The notes under the pieces: generated by a model | The model's database searches: none | What the model was told of the DNA's origin: nothing | The model's input: only the letters and a program-made list of their open reading frames with translations | Assembly: GCA_026214975.1 (NCBI GenBank) | Contig: CM047806.1 | Span: forward strand, 47,385,947 to 47,449,946 | Direction: 5' to 3' | From: Gentiana macrophylla | Taxonomy: Eukaryota > Streptophyta > Magnoliopsida > Gentianales > Gentianaceae | DNA: 64,000 nucleotides | In this document: positions 34,361 to 45,999 of the stretch, in pieces | How the letters are laid out: every line of letters begins with the position of its first letter | Numbering within the stretch: the stretch's first letter is position 1 | Program-made: the position numbers and the translations under genes

Positions 34361-36294
34361 TGACGTGGCCTTTTCTAGTGCTAAAACCAGTCCTTAACCG
34401 ACGATTGTATCGGGTCAAATCAGTAGTGCTAGTATGGTGAGTCGAGTATCGTATCCTCGGGGAACTTTGTAATTCTTCTAAGTGTGGTTAAACACCAAAG
34501 AGTCATTATTAACTCAATCTAAATCTCGTTTTATAGCACAGATAACTACTATTTTACTTAACATAAAATAAATGCGTAAATTAAAATTTATTCTAATATA
34601 ATATATATAGATATATAAATATATAGATGTGCATAAGTTGCAAAGTATATATATAGATATAAATATATAGATGCCAAATATATTATTAGAGAACTAGCCA
34701 AAGTTTATATAATTGATTTATACGATCTTTTCAGTGAATGGAATGTGCTCGATCTTTAGGTTCAATTGAGTAAATGAAACGGTGCACTCCTAAGGTTAAC
34801 AATTCGTCCTCACATAGTGTGTGAAATTGTCATATGTCCATTGTCATCACCCAAAGTCCACAATCATTACGGTTTTTCTGAACAGGTCCCGAGTACGATT
34901 CTACCTTTGAATAAAAAGGAGTCATTCCGTTCGTCAAACGGTCAATTTTATTTAAAGGCTCCGGTTGTCAAGGCCGGGCGATTCAACTTTCCGGTTTAAG
35001 TTTCAATTAAACTGATGAATTTAACATTATTACGATCTTGAGTACAAATTTTAATAAGATTCATCTTTTAGGACAAATCGCTTCGGTAGAAAGCGGGTTC
35101 CGTTGTCACGTTTTCACTCGGCCAATTTTACCCTCCGGTTTTTCTATTAACGAGTTCATAACTTAATTACGAGGTGTCAATTCATAATTAGATTATGAAT
35201 TCTTTCAAGTCAAACTTTATCAATAGGAAAAGATTCAATTAACTCAATTTTATTCAATTTTACTTAGACAACATTCCTTTACCGAAAAGATCGAAATAAA
35301 ACGATTACATAACTTTGGCTAGTTATTAGATTTAGCCTACTAACATTATACTAAAAGATAAAAAGACAAAACAAACATAAATACTTTAGGAATTTTACCC
35401 GATTACAACGATTGAATCGTGGTGTATTCTTCCGGATGCTACAACAACTTCAACAACATTGATCTTCTGATAATTTCTCGAGCATTATAACGATACTACT
35501 TTATTTATGGCATAAGGCCTATATATATACATACTACTACTACTAAAAAGAGGTGAAGAAAATATATTTGGTACCCCTTTATGTGCCTCGCAAGTCGCTT
35601 CTATTTATAGGCATATTTTCCCAAGCCGGATCGATCCGAGAAAAGGGCCGGATCGATCCGGGAATAAAAATATTATCCTAGGATATTCTCTGCGCAGGCC
35701 ACATGCTGGGTAATCATGATGTTTCCTCGGATCGATCCAAGTAAATCCGGATCGATCCGGATAGATTTTTTCCAATCTTAATCCGAAACTTGATAAAATC
35801 ATAACTTGAGCTCTGGATCTCCAAATGACATAATTCAAGATGCGTTGGAAAGCCCTTGAGGAGATCTATAACTTCCATGAAGACTTCTTTTTCAGAAAAT
35901 GCCTTTTTGCTGGGCCATTTGTTCGTCGAAAATATAACTTGATACACGCGTCACGAACCATTGATCCACTTGAACTTTAAGTCTCGTGGCACTTCCTTTA
36001 TTCCTTCAAAAGATATGATTTTACTCCACAAAATGTCATCACTGGGTCTTGGTTTACCTAAGGTCTGTAAAATACCAAAAATACCCACGTGAATCGACAC
36101 GACACTCTCGGTTATTAACCGGTACAAAATTTATAACTTTTATCATTTTTACTAGATTTTTATAGTATTTAGATTTATTCATAGCTATTAATATTTTATA
36201 AGATTATTCTGTTATAATTACTTATATTTTATATAAAAATAGTCGATAACGTATATAAAACATCGTAATTTTATCATATAAATGTTACACATCA
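34361..36294 (-). repeat. Left (3') LTR of Athila-2
   Basis: 1934 bp, plus-strand ends TGACGTGG and TTACACATCA. It contains four GGATCGATCC palindromes (35627-35760) upstream of a TATA box on the minus strand. Confidence 0.94.
35601..35760 (-). promoter_or_regulatory. LTR promoter of Athila-2: TATA box and palindrome cluster
   Basis: On the minus strand CCTATAAATAG (35601-35611) is preceded by four GGATCGATCC cores: CGGATCGATCCG at 35627-35638, CCGGATCGATCCGG at 35648-35661, GGATCGATCC at 35729-35738 and CCGGATCGATCCGG at 35747-35760. The right LTR repeats this (TATA 47249-47259, palindromes 47274-47402). The regulatory role is inferred from position. Confidence 0.6.
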
Positions 36295-36312
36295 ACTACT
36301 CCCCACTTAGCT
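36295..36312 (-). other. Polypurine tract of Athila-2
   Basis: The minus strand reads GAGCTAAGTGGGGAGTAGT against the LTR start TGATGTG. It is similar to the Athila-1 tract. Confidence 0.75.
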
Positions 36313-37979
36313 CTTTGATCGAGTCTCGAGCAAAATAAGTTGTAATATATAAAAATTACGATAAAATAATATAAGTGGTAGATAAAATTTTAAATTAGTA
36401 AAATATCATTTCAATATTATAAACATATTAATTATATCTTTCTTAGAAATTAATAAGATAAAAGTGTAGATAACTTTGATAAATTATTTATCAACTATTA
36501 TTCAAATGAAATTTCACAAAATCTACTCAATAAATATAATTAAAATTCTAGAATTATTTTCCTATCTCAACTTATATGAAATATTTGGAATCAAAGACTA
36601 AGTCAAGTAATTGACAAGATGGCTAATACTTTTAGGATAGGACATTGGTTAATCGAAAGATAGAGAAAAAAATCAAAAAGAGAAAGAAGCAAGTCGACGC
36701 GTCTTACACCTTCACGTTTGATCAAAAACAGTTTCGATTAATAATATCTCCTTTTCCAACTATTTTTCAGATTTTCTCTCTTCTTTTTTCAATATTAAGA
36801 ACTAAAAGCGTGAATGTGTAGAAAATCAAATTTACAAGCATTGCTTCATCAAGATTGATCGGAGTAATACTCTTTCGATCTAAAATTACGAGTCCGGTTT
36901 CCTTAAACTCGTAATCATTCTTGAGATCTTATGATCGAATTTTTATCGGAGCTTTATACCTCATATAGTGATATAGACGCGTTTCTAGATAACACCCTAT
37001 CGCACTCAAATCATTGGAAGCTACTACCGATATCCGTCGATCAAAGATAAGGAAGATACACAGTATTCGATTAATTCTCTGTAAATATGGTGCTTCGTTC
37101 TTATATATATTTTTTTTTTTTTTTTTTTTCACCTCAAAGATACACCATCCTTAGCTTCACGGCTATCATCTCCTTTCATAAGACGCATAAACTCGTGGGA
37201 TTTTTAGGAAATGTAGACCAAAATAAGCCAAGGGTCGGTTATGATCAAAAAAAAATGGCTATATCGAGTGAGGTCTTGATCACTCTAATCAAAGTTGAGG
37301 TAATTTTTTATGGTGTCAAAAATCTCATCATTCCTAATCCGATTCCATATTCATATTTCGTTTTACAAAGAAAATTATTCTAAAAAAAATTCATTATAAA
37401 TATAAGTATATTTGCTAAAATTTCATAAGAAACTTACTTGATAATATTTATGTATAGTTACATATACTTAAAATCTTATAAAGATCTAAAATTGACATAT
37501 ATAATATACTTATAATATATCTAATTTATTTTACTTAATTAAAATCTATTCTTACCAATTTATATTGTTTTTATTCATACTAATTATATACTATCTAATT
37601 ATTTTGTTCCAAGAAAAATTAAACTAAGTATTGAGCAATGAAGTATAAATTTATATAAGAAAATTTTAATTTTTATTTACTAACTTACTTCCACTCCCCA
37701 CTTATTTAAATGACATCGTCCGATGTTTAGTGAGTAAATAAAAAGTAGTTTGCAAATAAAATTAAAATTTTATATGATTTTGATTATTATTTATTATTTT
37801 TTAGCAACCATATATTATTTTGATTAAAGAAAATGACATATATATTAAACACTATTACAAACTATAAATAAAAGTAACAAACAACAACAAACGATTAAAC
37901 AACTAATTTAAACAACTACCAACTTAACAACATAACTTCTAATCGATTATCAAACCGTAGATGAACATCCGGGAGTATC
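36313..37979 (-). other. 3' noncoding region of Athila-2
   Basis: AT-rich, with no gene. The block at 36950-37040 is shared with Athila-1 (8990-9120). At 37690-37730 a second polypurine-like stretch (CCACTCCCCACTT on the plus strand) adjoins a short hairpin (ACATCG / CGATGT), mirroring Athila-1 at 9551-9593. A poly-T run is at 37110-37130. Confidence 0.55.
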
Positions 37980-38798
37980 CACGGAAGTAATCCTAATCGA
38001 GAATCACGAGATGGAAAAATCTCGCCAAGAGCAAATTCAGCACGTGATTGCTTGGATACAAAGGTGAGAGATAACCAGGCAAATGGTAGCGGTTTTCCTC
38101 TATTACGCCTTTCTCATCGCAAAATTAATTGCAGTCTTAAAAATCAAAACTCCCCTAATCAATGTATGCTCCCACGGTTAATGCATATAACAAAGAAAGA
38201 TCTCATCATCCAGTAACCCCATAAAAATCTCTAGTTGGATAGATCCGAGAATTAATGAAGCATTTCCACGCCTTAAATGAGGGGTAAAGCGAGTTGAGGA
38301 ATCATAGTTATGATCAAACAACGGAAACACGAATCGAAGGCTTCTGCAGATCGATTTACAACATTATACGCATCCCCAAGTTCCCAAAGAAACTCGAAGT
38401 GTGGGTTTGATCAAAAGTACATGGTGGAATTTGATAGATTTGATTTATGATGATCGTGAAAATGAAATAACGATTCCCCAATCGTAATAAGTTGAGATGA
38501 GGCTATCGTCGTTATCTCGGTGAGAGACGCAAAGAAATCTCTAACAATCGAAATGTTTATTCGACCTCCGGGAGTCCTTATCAACTTTTTCCACCCCCGC
38601 AACCTCGGATTAGATTACGTCCCCATTGATCAATTTTTTCAAGTGTTTAAGCCTTTCTCCATCGAGAATAGGAGAACGGACGAAATTTAGATGTCTCGGG
38701 ACGTTATTATGAAAACAAGAGGCATGCTCTTCGGGAACCACACCATCAAAGCGATGTGGTTCGTGAATTATTAACCGAGGAGAGGAGCGGTTAGACAT
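37980..38798 (-). pseudogene. Extra ORF of Athila-2 (plant transposon protein-like)
   Basis: Reads in the same direction as gag-pol. The ATG at 38798 gives MSNRSSPRLIIHEPHRFDG, then VRSPILDGERLKHLKKLI. The next frame gives RGWKKLIRTPGGRINISIVR followed by DFFASL, which aligns in pattern with the GWLDFV..P....N..MVREF..VL block of the TAT antisense ORF. Later parts, to about 37980, are in other frames. I infer the same Transposase_32-like family; the function is unknown. The start is supported by a TATA box 77-86 nt upstream. Several stops interrupt it. Confidence 0.6.
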
Positions 38799-38874
38799 TT
38801 CGACAAAGAGATTTAAACTAAGCTAGATAGAAGGAAAGAAAGAATGAGCAAAGTTCAAGGTCTCTTTGCTCTTT

Positions 38875-39031
38875 CCTTTTATAGAAATAAATCTATCAAG
38901 CAAAAGTAGAAAAATCTCTTTTTTCGCGGCGTTTTTGTACTTTGCCGGATCGATCCGAGAAAGGGCCGGATCGATCCGGCCTCCGAACTAGTAATCTTTG
39001 TCAGTCGGTACTCTCAGGTCGGATCGATCCG
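38875..39031 (-). promoter_or_regulatory. Internal promoter of the Athila-2 extra ORF
   Basis: The minus-strand TATA box CTATAAAAGG is at 38875-38884, identical in ten bases to that of the TAT antisense ORF. Upstream of it are three GGATCGATCC palindromes (about 38945-38957, 38967-38980 and 39020-39031). The first two have the same arrangement and spacing as the pair in the LTR. A promoter role is an inference. Confidence 0.55.
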
Positions 39032-40119
39032 AACACTACTGCTCACGGACGAGTTGATTTTGCTTGTAAAATGTCTAGATTTTTCTAGGGACAAGTTTTC
39101 TTCCTTTTTTTTTTTTTTTTTTTTTTTAACATAAATACTTTATAAAACTACAAAAAAAAAAAAAAAAACTTTTATAAAAACTTTATAAAACTTTTAAGTA
39201 ATTTCATAAAGATCCTATTTATAAAATTTTCAAAAGTTATATAAAAATTTTATAAATATTACAAAATTCACGAGGTCCTAATTCCAATACTTCTAAATCT
39301 TCCAGAGTTTCGATGTAACGTTTCTATCAACCTAACCTTAAGAAATGAGACGTTCGAATTTTCCTTTGATCTCCATCGGGATTTTCGGATAACCACCTAA
39401 TCGTTCCTTCTTAACAACATTCAAACACTCATCCGGGATTTGGTTGTGCTTTCCTACATTTCCTTCATGCTCACTTTTTCCACAAATTTTCTACACCTTC
39501 TTAAAAACTTTGCCCTTCTCTTTATCGAACTTCTCGATTTTCCATTACATTTTTCTTTCGATCTGATCTCTCTCAACAATTGCTTGTTTTCTCAAAAATC
39601 AAGCTTCTATTTTAAACGCGACATCTTTATCCAAGCCTAATTTCAAAAGCAACATAAAAATTCCTATTCTATCTGAAAAGACATCCAGTTCTTTTACGTC
39701 TATCCGGTAAAAGACGAAACTACTTTAAACATAAATAAAACACATAAAAGTAGAGTAAAGATAGATAGCACTGGTATTCGGTGAGTTTTAACTCCTCGCT
39801 TTTCGTTTCTTGATTTCTCTGCTTTTCACTTTGTCGGAGGATCGATTAGTAGCATTATTTCTTCTTTCAGTGCGGTTCCTTCTCCTTCCACAAATAACTT
39901 TACTCTATGGCCATTGGCTATAAAAGTTGTATTTCCATCGATTAGTTCAACGACCTGCATTTGTAAACTCGTTACTTTAAATGGACTCGTCCATCTTGAT
40001 TTAAGCTTTCCGGAAATAACTTTAAACGTGAATTGTACAAGAGCACTCGATCACCTACATGGAACTCACGACTATAGATTCTCTTATCGTGAAAAGATTT
40101 CGTATGCCTTGTAGATTCG
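39032..40119 (-). other. Region between integrase and extra ORF of Athila-2
   Basis: Mostly noncoding. The block at 39340-39430 is conserved with Athila-1 (9850-9960) and may be the last part of pol. A poly-T run (39105-39127) and poly-A run are present. No separate gene is seen. Confidence 0.45.
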
Positions 40120-41150
40120 AAGCGTTTTCATAAGAATCGAGACGGAATTCTTCTAGTTCTGTCAATTGAAGCAATCTATGACTTGTGACCTTTAGGATCG
40201 AAATTCAAAAATTTAATAGCCTGAGAAGGCTCGGTGTTCTAACTCAACCGGGAGATGACAAGACTTACCAAAAACTAACTTATAGGAGAACAACCAATTG
40301 GTGTTTTAAAAGTCATTTCTATATGCCCATAATGCATCGTCTAGTTTAATCGCGCTTTTTTTCGATTTGAATCCACTTGTCTTTTCTACAATTCTTTTGA
40401 TCTCTATTAGACACTCTACCTGCACGACCTTTGGTTTGCGGATGATAGTATGTTCTCAACTTATGCGTTACACCATATTTTTCAATTATCTTGGTAAATG
40501 GTCTATTACAAAAGTGTGAACCTCTATCACTAATGATAGCCCTCGGAATGCCATAACGTGTAAATATATTCTTTTAAGGAATCGTATGACAACTTTGGTA
40601 TCATTAGTGGGAAGAGCTTCACTTTCTACCCATTTCAAACATAATCTACCATTACTAGAATAAATCTTTTTCCAAAAGATATAGGAAATGGTCCCATGAA
40701 ATCTATACCCCAAACATCAAATAACTCACATTCTAAAATAGGTTGCATAGGCATTTCATGTTTTTAGATACATTTCCCCATTTTTGACAAGATTCACAGG
40801 ATTTGACATACTTATAAGCATCTCTATATAGCGAGGCCAATAAAAACCACATTGTAAAACTTTAAAAGCAGCTTTTCCAACCTCCATGATGACCTCCGCC
40901 TCACGATCATGACAAAATGATAAAATACTTAAAATTTCATTATCAGGCACACACTTTCGATTATCCCATCCGAACATTTACGGAAAAGGTCTGGTTCCTC
41001 CCAGAATAAAATTTTAAGTCATAAAAGAATTTCTTCTTTCACGCCAAGTCCAATGAGACGGAATATAATCACAAAGTTAAGTAATTAATGATATCTCCAA
41101 ACCAGGTGACATTTCTTAGAAGGAATTCTATTCTTTAATAATTGCATGGT
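40120..41150 (-). pseudogene. pol: Athila integrase
   Basis: The zinc-binding part is decayed, but VLQCGFYWPRYIEML (about 40810-40850) is the usual segment between its His and Cys pairs. The core reads WVESEALPTNDTKVVIRFLK, then YGIPRAIISDRGSHFCN (second Asp, about 40510-40560) and YYHPQTKGRAGRVSNRDQK, where the usual catalytic Glu region (N-G-Q-x-E) is altered to K-G-R-A-G. Integrase would join the DNA copy to the genome. Several frameshifts occur, and the altered third motif argues against activity. Confidence 0.8.
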
Positions 41151-41229
41151 TGAAGGAGTATCTATTTTAAAAAGTTGTTCATCAGAAATGAATCTTTAAT
41201 TTCTATTCCCTTTTCTCCATCATTTTCCA

Positions 41230-41800
41230 TTCTACTTAGATGATCCGCTACTACATTCTCACTTCCCTTTTATCTTTAATTTCAATATCAAACTCAAGTA
41301 AGAGAATCCATCTAAGAAGACGTGGTTTCGCATCTTTCTTACTCAGTAAATACTTCAAAGCTGAATGGTCTGTATAAATTATTACCTTAGAACCAACAAT
41401 ATACGATCTAAACTTATCTAAGGCAAAAATTACAGCCAACAGCTTCTTTTCAGTAGTTGTATAGTTCAGGTTTGATTTGCATTTAACGTATGAGATGCAT
41501 AGTAAATAGCTTTGAGAATTTTGTTATATCTTTGTCCTAAAAGCGCTCCTACCTACTAAATCACCGGCATCACACATAATCTCAAACGGTAAATTCCAAT
41601 CTGGTGCTATTAGCACAGTGCGAAGAGTTAATCTCGCTTTTAAGGTCCGAAAAGCTTCATTACATTTACTATCGAAGTTAAAAGGTACTTCCTTTTCAAG
41701 CAAATGACTTAGAGGTTTCGCTATCTTTGAAAAATCTGCAATAAATCTCCTATAAAATCCTGCATGTCCAAGAAATCCTCTTAGAGTCCTTAGATTAATC
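41230..41800 (-). pseudogene. pol: Athila RNase H
   Basis: FRTLKARLTLRTVLIAPDWN and LPFEIMCDAGD open the domain. Then come [40 protein letters not shown] and [18 protein letters not shown]. The order and spacing are those of Ty3/gypsy RNase H in Athila elements. One or two frame changes occur near 41510-41560. Confidence 0.87.
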
Positions 41801-41809
41801 GGTGGTGGT

Positions 41810-42560
41810 AATTTTTCAATTACTTCAACCTTAGCTTTATCAACTTCAATTCTATTTTAGATTCGATGGCCTAGAACAATTCCTTCTGATACCATTAAAT
41901 GACATTTTTCCCAGTTTAAAATTAAATTGGTATCCTCGCAGCGTTGCAACACTCTTTCTAAGTGCGATAAACATTTACCAAAAGAATCTCCGTAAACACT
42001 AAAGTCGCCCATAAAATTTCCAAGAATTTCTCAACCATATCGGAAAATATAGCCATCATGCATCTTTGAAACGTAGCTGGAGCATTACATAAACCAAACG
42101 GCATTCTTTTATACGCAAAAGTTCCATAAGGACAAGTGAAAGTAGTCTTCTCCCTATCTCCTGCTGCAATGAAAATCTATAAATAACCTGAATAACCATC
42201 TAAGAAGCAGTAATATTTATGACCACTTAACCGTTCCAACATTTGAACTATGAATGGAAGTGGATGATGATCTTTCTTAGTATGATCATTTAGTTTCCTA
42301 AAATCAATGCACATTCGATAACCTGTAATTTCTCTTGTTGGAATCCATTCATTTCTATCATTTTTCTCACCTTTGTGAAACTTCCTTTCTTTGGTACCAC
42401 TTGAGTTGGACTTACCCATTCACTATCCGATATGGGAAAAATTATTCCCATCTCTAATAGCTTAATGACCTCTTTCTTAACAATTAGCGCAAATTTGGGT
42501 TGAGGCGGCGTTGTGGTTGAATACAAGGCTTAGCATCTTCCTTGAGAATTATCTTATGAA
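41810..42560 (-). pseudogene. pol: Athila reverse transcriptase with altered active site
   Basis: PKFALIVKKEVIKLLEMGII, WVSPTQVVPKKG and TGYRMCIDFRKLNDHTKKDH followed by HPLPFI give the fingers. YKRMPFGLCNAPATFQRCMM gives the palm. The catalytic motif, usually FMDD in Athila, reads FMGD (42001-42015), so the first Asp is lost. GFLGHAGFYRRFIADFSKIA follows. RT copies element RNA into DNA; with this change and the frameshifts it could not. Confidence 0.87.
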
Positions 42561-42829
42561 CGCAAATCTCGTGGCTAATACCTCGAATATCAAAGAATCG
42601 TCCATCCAAAAGCTTTCTTATGCTTTTTCAACATTCTAAGTAATTGATCTTCTTGTTGCTCGATTAAAGTTGATGAAATAATAATCGGTAATAGATTATC
42701 GTTTCAAGAAAAGCATATTTTGATTTAAAGGTAATGGTTTCAAGTCCAGTTCTTTGGCGGATCTTCTTATTGACGATTTAAGAACCGGTCCTTCTAGTTC
42801 TAATTCCAAGTACTTATGCCATGGTGGTT

Positions 42830-43520
42830 TAAAGGTAAAACTTTCTCGTATCTAAAGAAAGAATTATCTCTTTCATTTCAATGTCTTCCTCATCTTCTTT
42901 ATAGATAGACAGAGTTAAGCATTCTTCTAATCTGTCTTCAAAAGTTGGTAACTGATTATCATAGACAGAATGAATATCTTCTATAAAAGAACATGATTCT
43001 GATGATGCATGATTCATAGCTTTGAAAATATTGAAAGTAACTTCGTCTTCATTGACTCTTAAGATTAATTCTCCTTTCTGAACATCGATTAAAGTTCTTC
43101 CTGTAGCTAGAAATGGACGACCTAGAATAAGAGGTCTTTGAATATCCGTCTTCCATTTCCATAACTACAAAGTCTACTTGGAAAATAGAATTTGTCTACT
43201 TTAACCAATATGTCCTTTATAATTCCTTTTAGGTACTTAATCGACCTATCCGCCATTTGCAGAGTCATTTCGATCTTAGTAAGCTTTCCTATGCCTAACT
43301 TTCTATAATCCTCATAAGACATGAGATTTATACTCAGCTCCTAGATCACATAAGACCTTCTTAAATGTAAATCCTCCAATTTCACACGGAATGGTAAAAC
43401 TACCAGGATCTTTCAGTTTAGGTGGTAACTTATCTTCGCAGTAAGTGCGGAACATTCTTCATTTAGGCATATGTTCTCATATTCCTCTAATTTTTCTTGT
43501 TTGTGTAATTTCTTTGTAAA
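42830..43520 (-). pseudogene. Athila aspartic protease
   Basis: VLCDLGAE near 43340-43390 is the Athila-type active site. [20 protein letters not shown] and DILVKVDKFYFP match Athila-1 protease closely (there NDFMKLGICKLKRTEMT and DVLVKVDKFYFP). A one-base change breaks the segment around the second hallmark (LILGRPF in Athila-1). Confidence 0.82.
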
Positions 43521-43559
43521 TTTTCCATAGGCGAGTATATTAATCAAAGCTTCGATAAT

Positions 43560-45400
43560 GAGGATATTAACTTGAATATGACGAAAAGTGTCCAGAAACG
43601 AGCATACTTCTTATCGCTTTTTGCCTTTTGATTTGATCTTTAGGAGGGTAAGGTAAAGATTCTAGATCTATAACCCTTGGCTCCTTTGTCAGTTTCTCTT
43701 TTCCTTTTTCCTTAAACCTTTGAGTATTACTCAGTCGCCATGTTTCAGGTTCTTGAATTCTTTCTTTTAAATTGTTCCCTGAATCAATCTCTACTTCAGA
43801 TCCCTCATTTCTTCCTGTTTTTCATCCTTGTTTTCATTATTTTCCATTCTAACATGTTCCTTAAATAAAGTCCTTAAATCTTTATCCATGGGATCTTTCA
43901 GAATCTTAGGGAATTTTACCCAATTTTCCCTTTCACTTTCAGGTTCCGAACTTTTATTTCTTTTCAAGAAGTTGTCTATAATTTCTTCTTCCTCATCTGT
44001 AAATTCAAGTTCATCTTTAGTTTTATCATTCTTACCATCTAAGTCATCTTCTACTTCATTATCCCCAAAGTTTTCAACTCCATTACTTCCAATTGAGCTT
44101 CCTACTTCTCGTAATTCACAACATTTACCTCTCTTGGGTTCCTTTCGGTGTTACTTGGTAATCCTCCAGGGGTCTCTGCGTTATTATTACGTTCACCCGC
44201 CTACTCAAATGATCTTCCATATTCCTTAATGAGGCTTCTATATCGTTCTCATCTCGGTATCATGTCCACTCATAGATGTTTTCATTGAACTCATGTCCTT
44301 AGTGATTGTACCAATAGAAGTCACCATCGTTTCTATATTTTTAGCTTGAGTAGATACTACACCCATCATATTTTCCATTAGTTTTTCCCATTTTTCAACT
44401 CCTTCGCAGTTGAGTAGAACTTTGAGTTCTTGGTATACTTTGAGTGGTATGTTGAGGATAGGATCTAGGTAATGATTGTAAATTCCGATTAGATGTGTTT
44501 TCTTGATAAACTTGATTATTATTCAAGTTCCTATATGGAACCTGGATACGGGCGGTTGTCCTTGCTTGCTAGGGTTTTGGACCATCGATAAGTAGGGTGA
44601 TCTCTTCTAATAGCATTGAACGAGTTTGAGTAAGCATTGTTTAAATTTCTATGTCTTGAAGAAAACTCACCTCCTCTCTCGAGCATCCCGTCGGTTCTTC
44701 AATCCCTAGTGGTATTTTATCCCGATTTGAGTATTCGGTTGGTGCACTATTTTACGAACTTTGGTTCTTATTTCATTGTAATCCATCAAATTTCCTACTC
44801 AAATTTTCTAAATGTGCTAGAACTTCCGTATTAGACGTACATTCTCCCGCAAAAGCTACTTTTCCGGTGCTAGAACCGGTTTCCACATTCGTTATTTTTG
44901 GAAATCTTTTCGATGGCATCGTAAACTAATTGAGCCTCACTCATCATTAAAGAACCACCACATGCATGGTCTACATCAAAGACGTGAATCTTTTCTTAAT
45001 TTACGACGAGAAAAGTTGAATTTGCATGTCTAAGGAATAACCATGGTCGGGACACGCTCTTAACAATTTTTAAATCTTTCCCACGCATTCCCAAGCGTTT
45101 CTTGAGATCCTTGTCTAAAATTAGCAACCTCGACTTTTAATTCCAAATTCCGTCCAGAGTGAAGTATTGTTTCGTAAATTGGTTTGAATCTCCTCCCAAC
45201 TTGTAAGTGAATGATGCGGAAGAGACATAAACCAATCTCGGGCTCGTCCTTTTAGAGAAAAGGAAACATAGTCATCCTTGTTAATTCCTTGTGAGCACCT
45301 TGACTTTTGGTCAGTATTGCACGATTCTTCAAAAGATAGAGATGATGATGCGGATCTTCATCATCTTCTCCTAGAATTGGGCTCTTGCGTCAATTAAACC
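43560..45400 (-). pseudogene. gag: Athila gag
   Basis: Fragmented, but parallel to Athila-1 gag along its length: the region of the Gag core start (45300-45400), the SEAQ..YDAIEK-type segment near 44900-44950, the AYSNSFNAIRR-type segment near 44590-44640, and the acidic linker before protease (43830-44100). Frames change many times. The similarity at DNA level to 11091-12972 is easy to follow. Confidence 0.75.
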
Positions 45401-45971
45401 AAAAGATGAGATTTAATCTCAAATTATTCGCTCCTTCATTAGGTAAAAGTATGGGATTATTAGTCCGATTTCTTCTTATGGTTTGGTCACGAGATAGGCC
45501 TTGGGTTTCATTTGGGTTATTACGATTATTCCGGTTCCGATTCGATTATTTCTATTATTATTATTATTTTGATTATTAAGGTTAATGAGGTTTTGTCCAT
45601 GCCTTAGAGCATGTTCCGATTTCTTGTTCGGTGTTTCATCACCGATTTCAAACCATTCTCGTATTTGTTTGAAGATGATTCGTCAGATTTCCGACTAGTA
45701 TGACCACGTTTTTCTCTACTCTAAAGCGCTTTCGTAAGTGTTTATGTCAGGCTTATAAGGAGTGAGTGGGCCTACTTACCATACGGTCATCAACTAACGA
45801 AAATAGAAAATAACACTAAATTGATAGTAGTAAAAAAATTTGGTAACTTACCTTTAAGGTAAGTACCAGCTAAAATAAAATTAGAAGTGAGATAAGAAAA
45901 GTGTTGACTTATTCTCTAGAATTTTGAGCTAATATAAGTAGTAACCATAGACAAAAAAAGAAATTAGCGTC
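45401..45971 (-). other. Leader of Athila-2
   Basis: Noncoding. It contains a clear hairpin, ACTTACC / GGTAAGT with a five-base loop, at 45846-45864. No gene. Confidence 0.5.
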
Positions 45972-45993
45972 GTTCCTCGGCAACGGCGCCGAG
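45972..45993 (-). other. Primer binding site of Athila-2, tRNA-Asp type
   Basis: The minus strand reads TCGGCGCCGTTGCCGAGGA, against the canonical TGGCGCCGTTGCCGGGGA. The differences include an extra base at a CTG/CAG position. Orientation is minus. Confidence 0.85.
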
Positions 45994-45999
45994 AAAAGT

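Noticed and set aside
37087..37383. 98-codon plus-strand frame beginning in a poly-T run
   Set aside because: It is antisense to the Athila-2 3' noncoding region, starts in homopolymer sequence, and has no domain.
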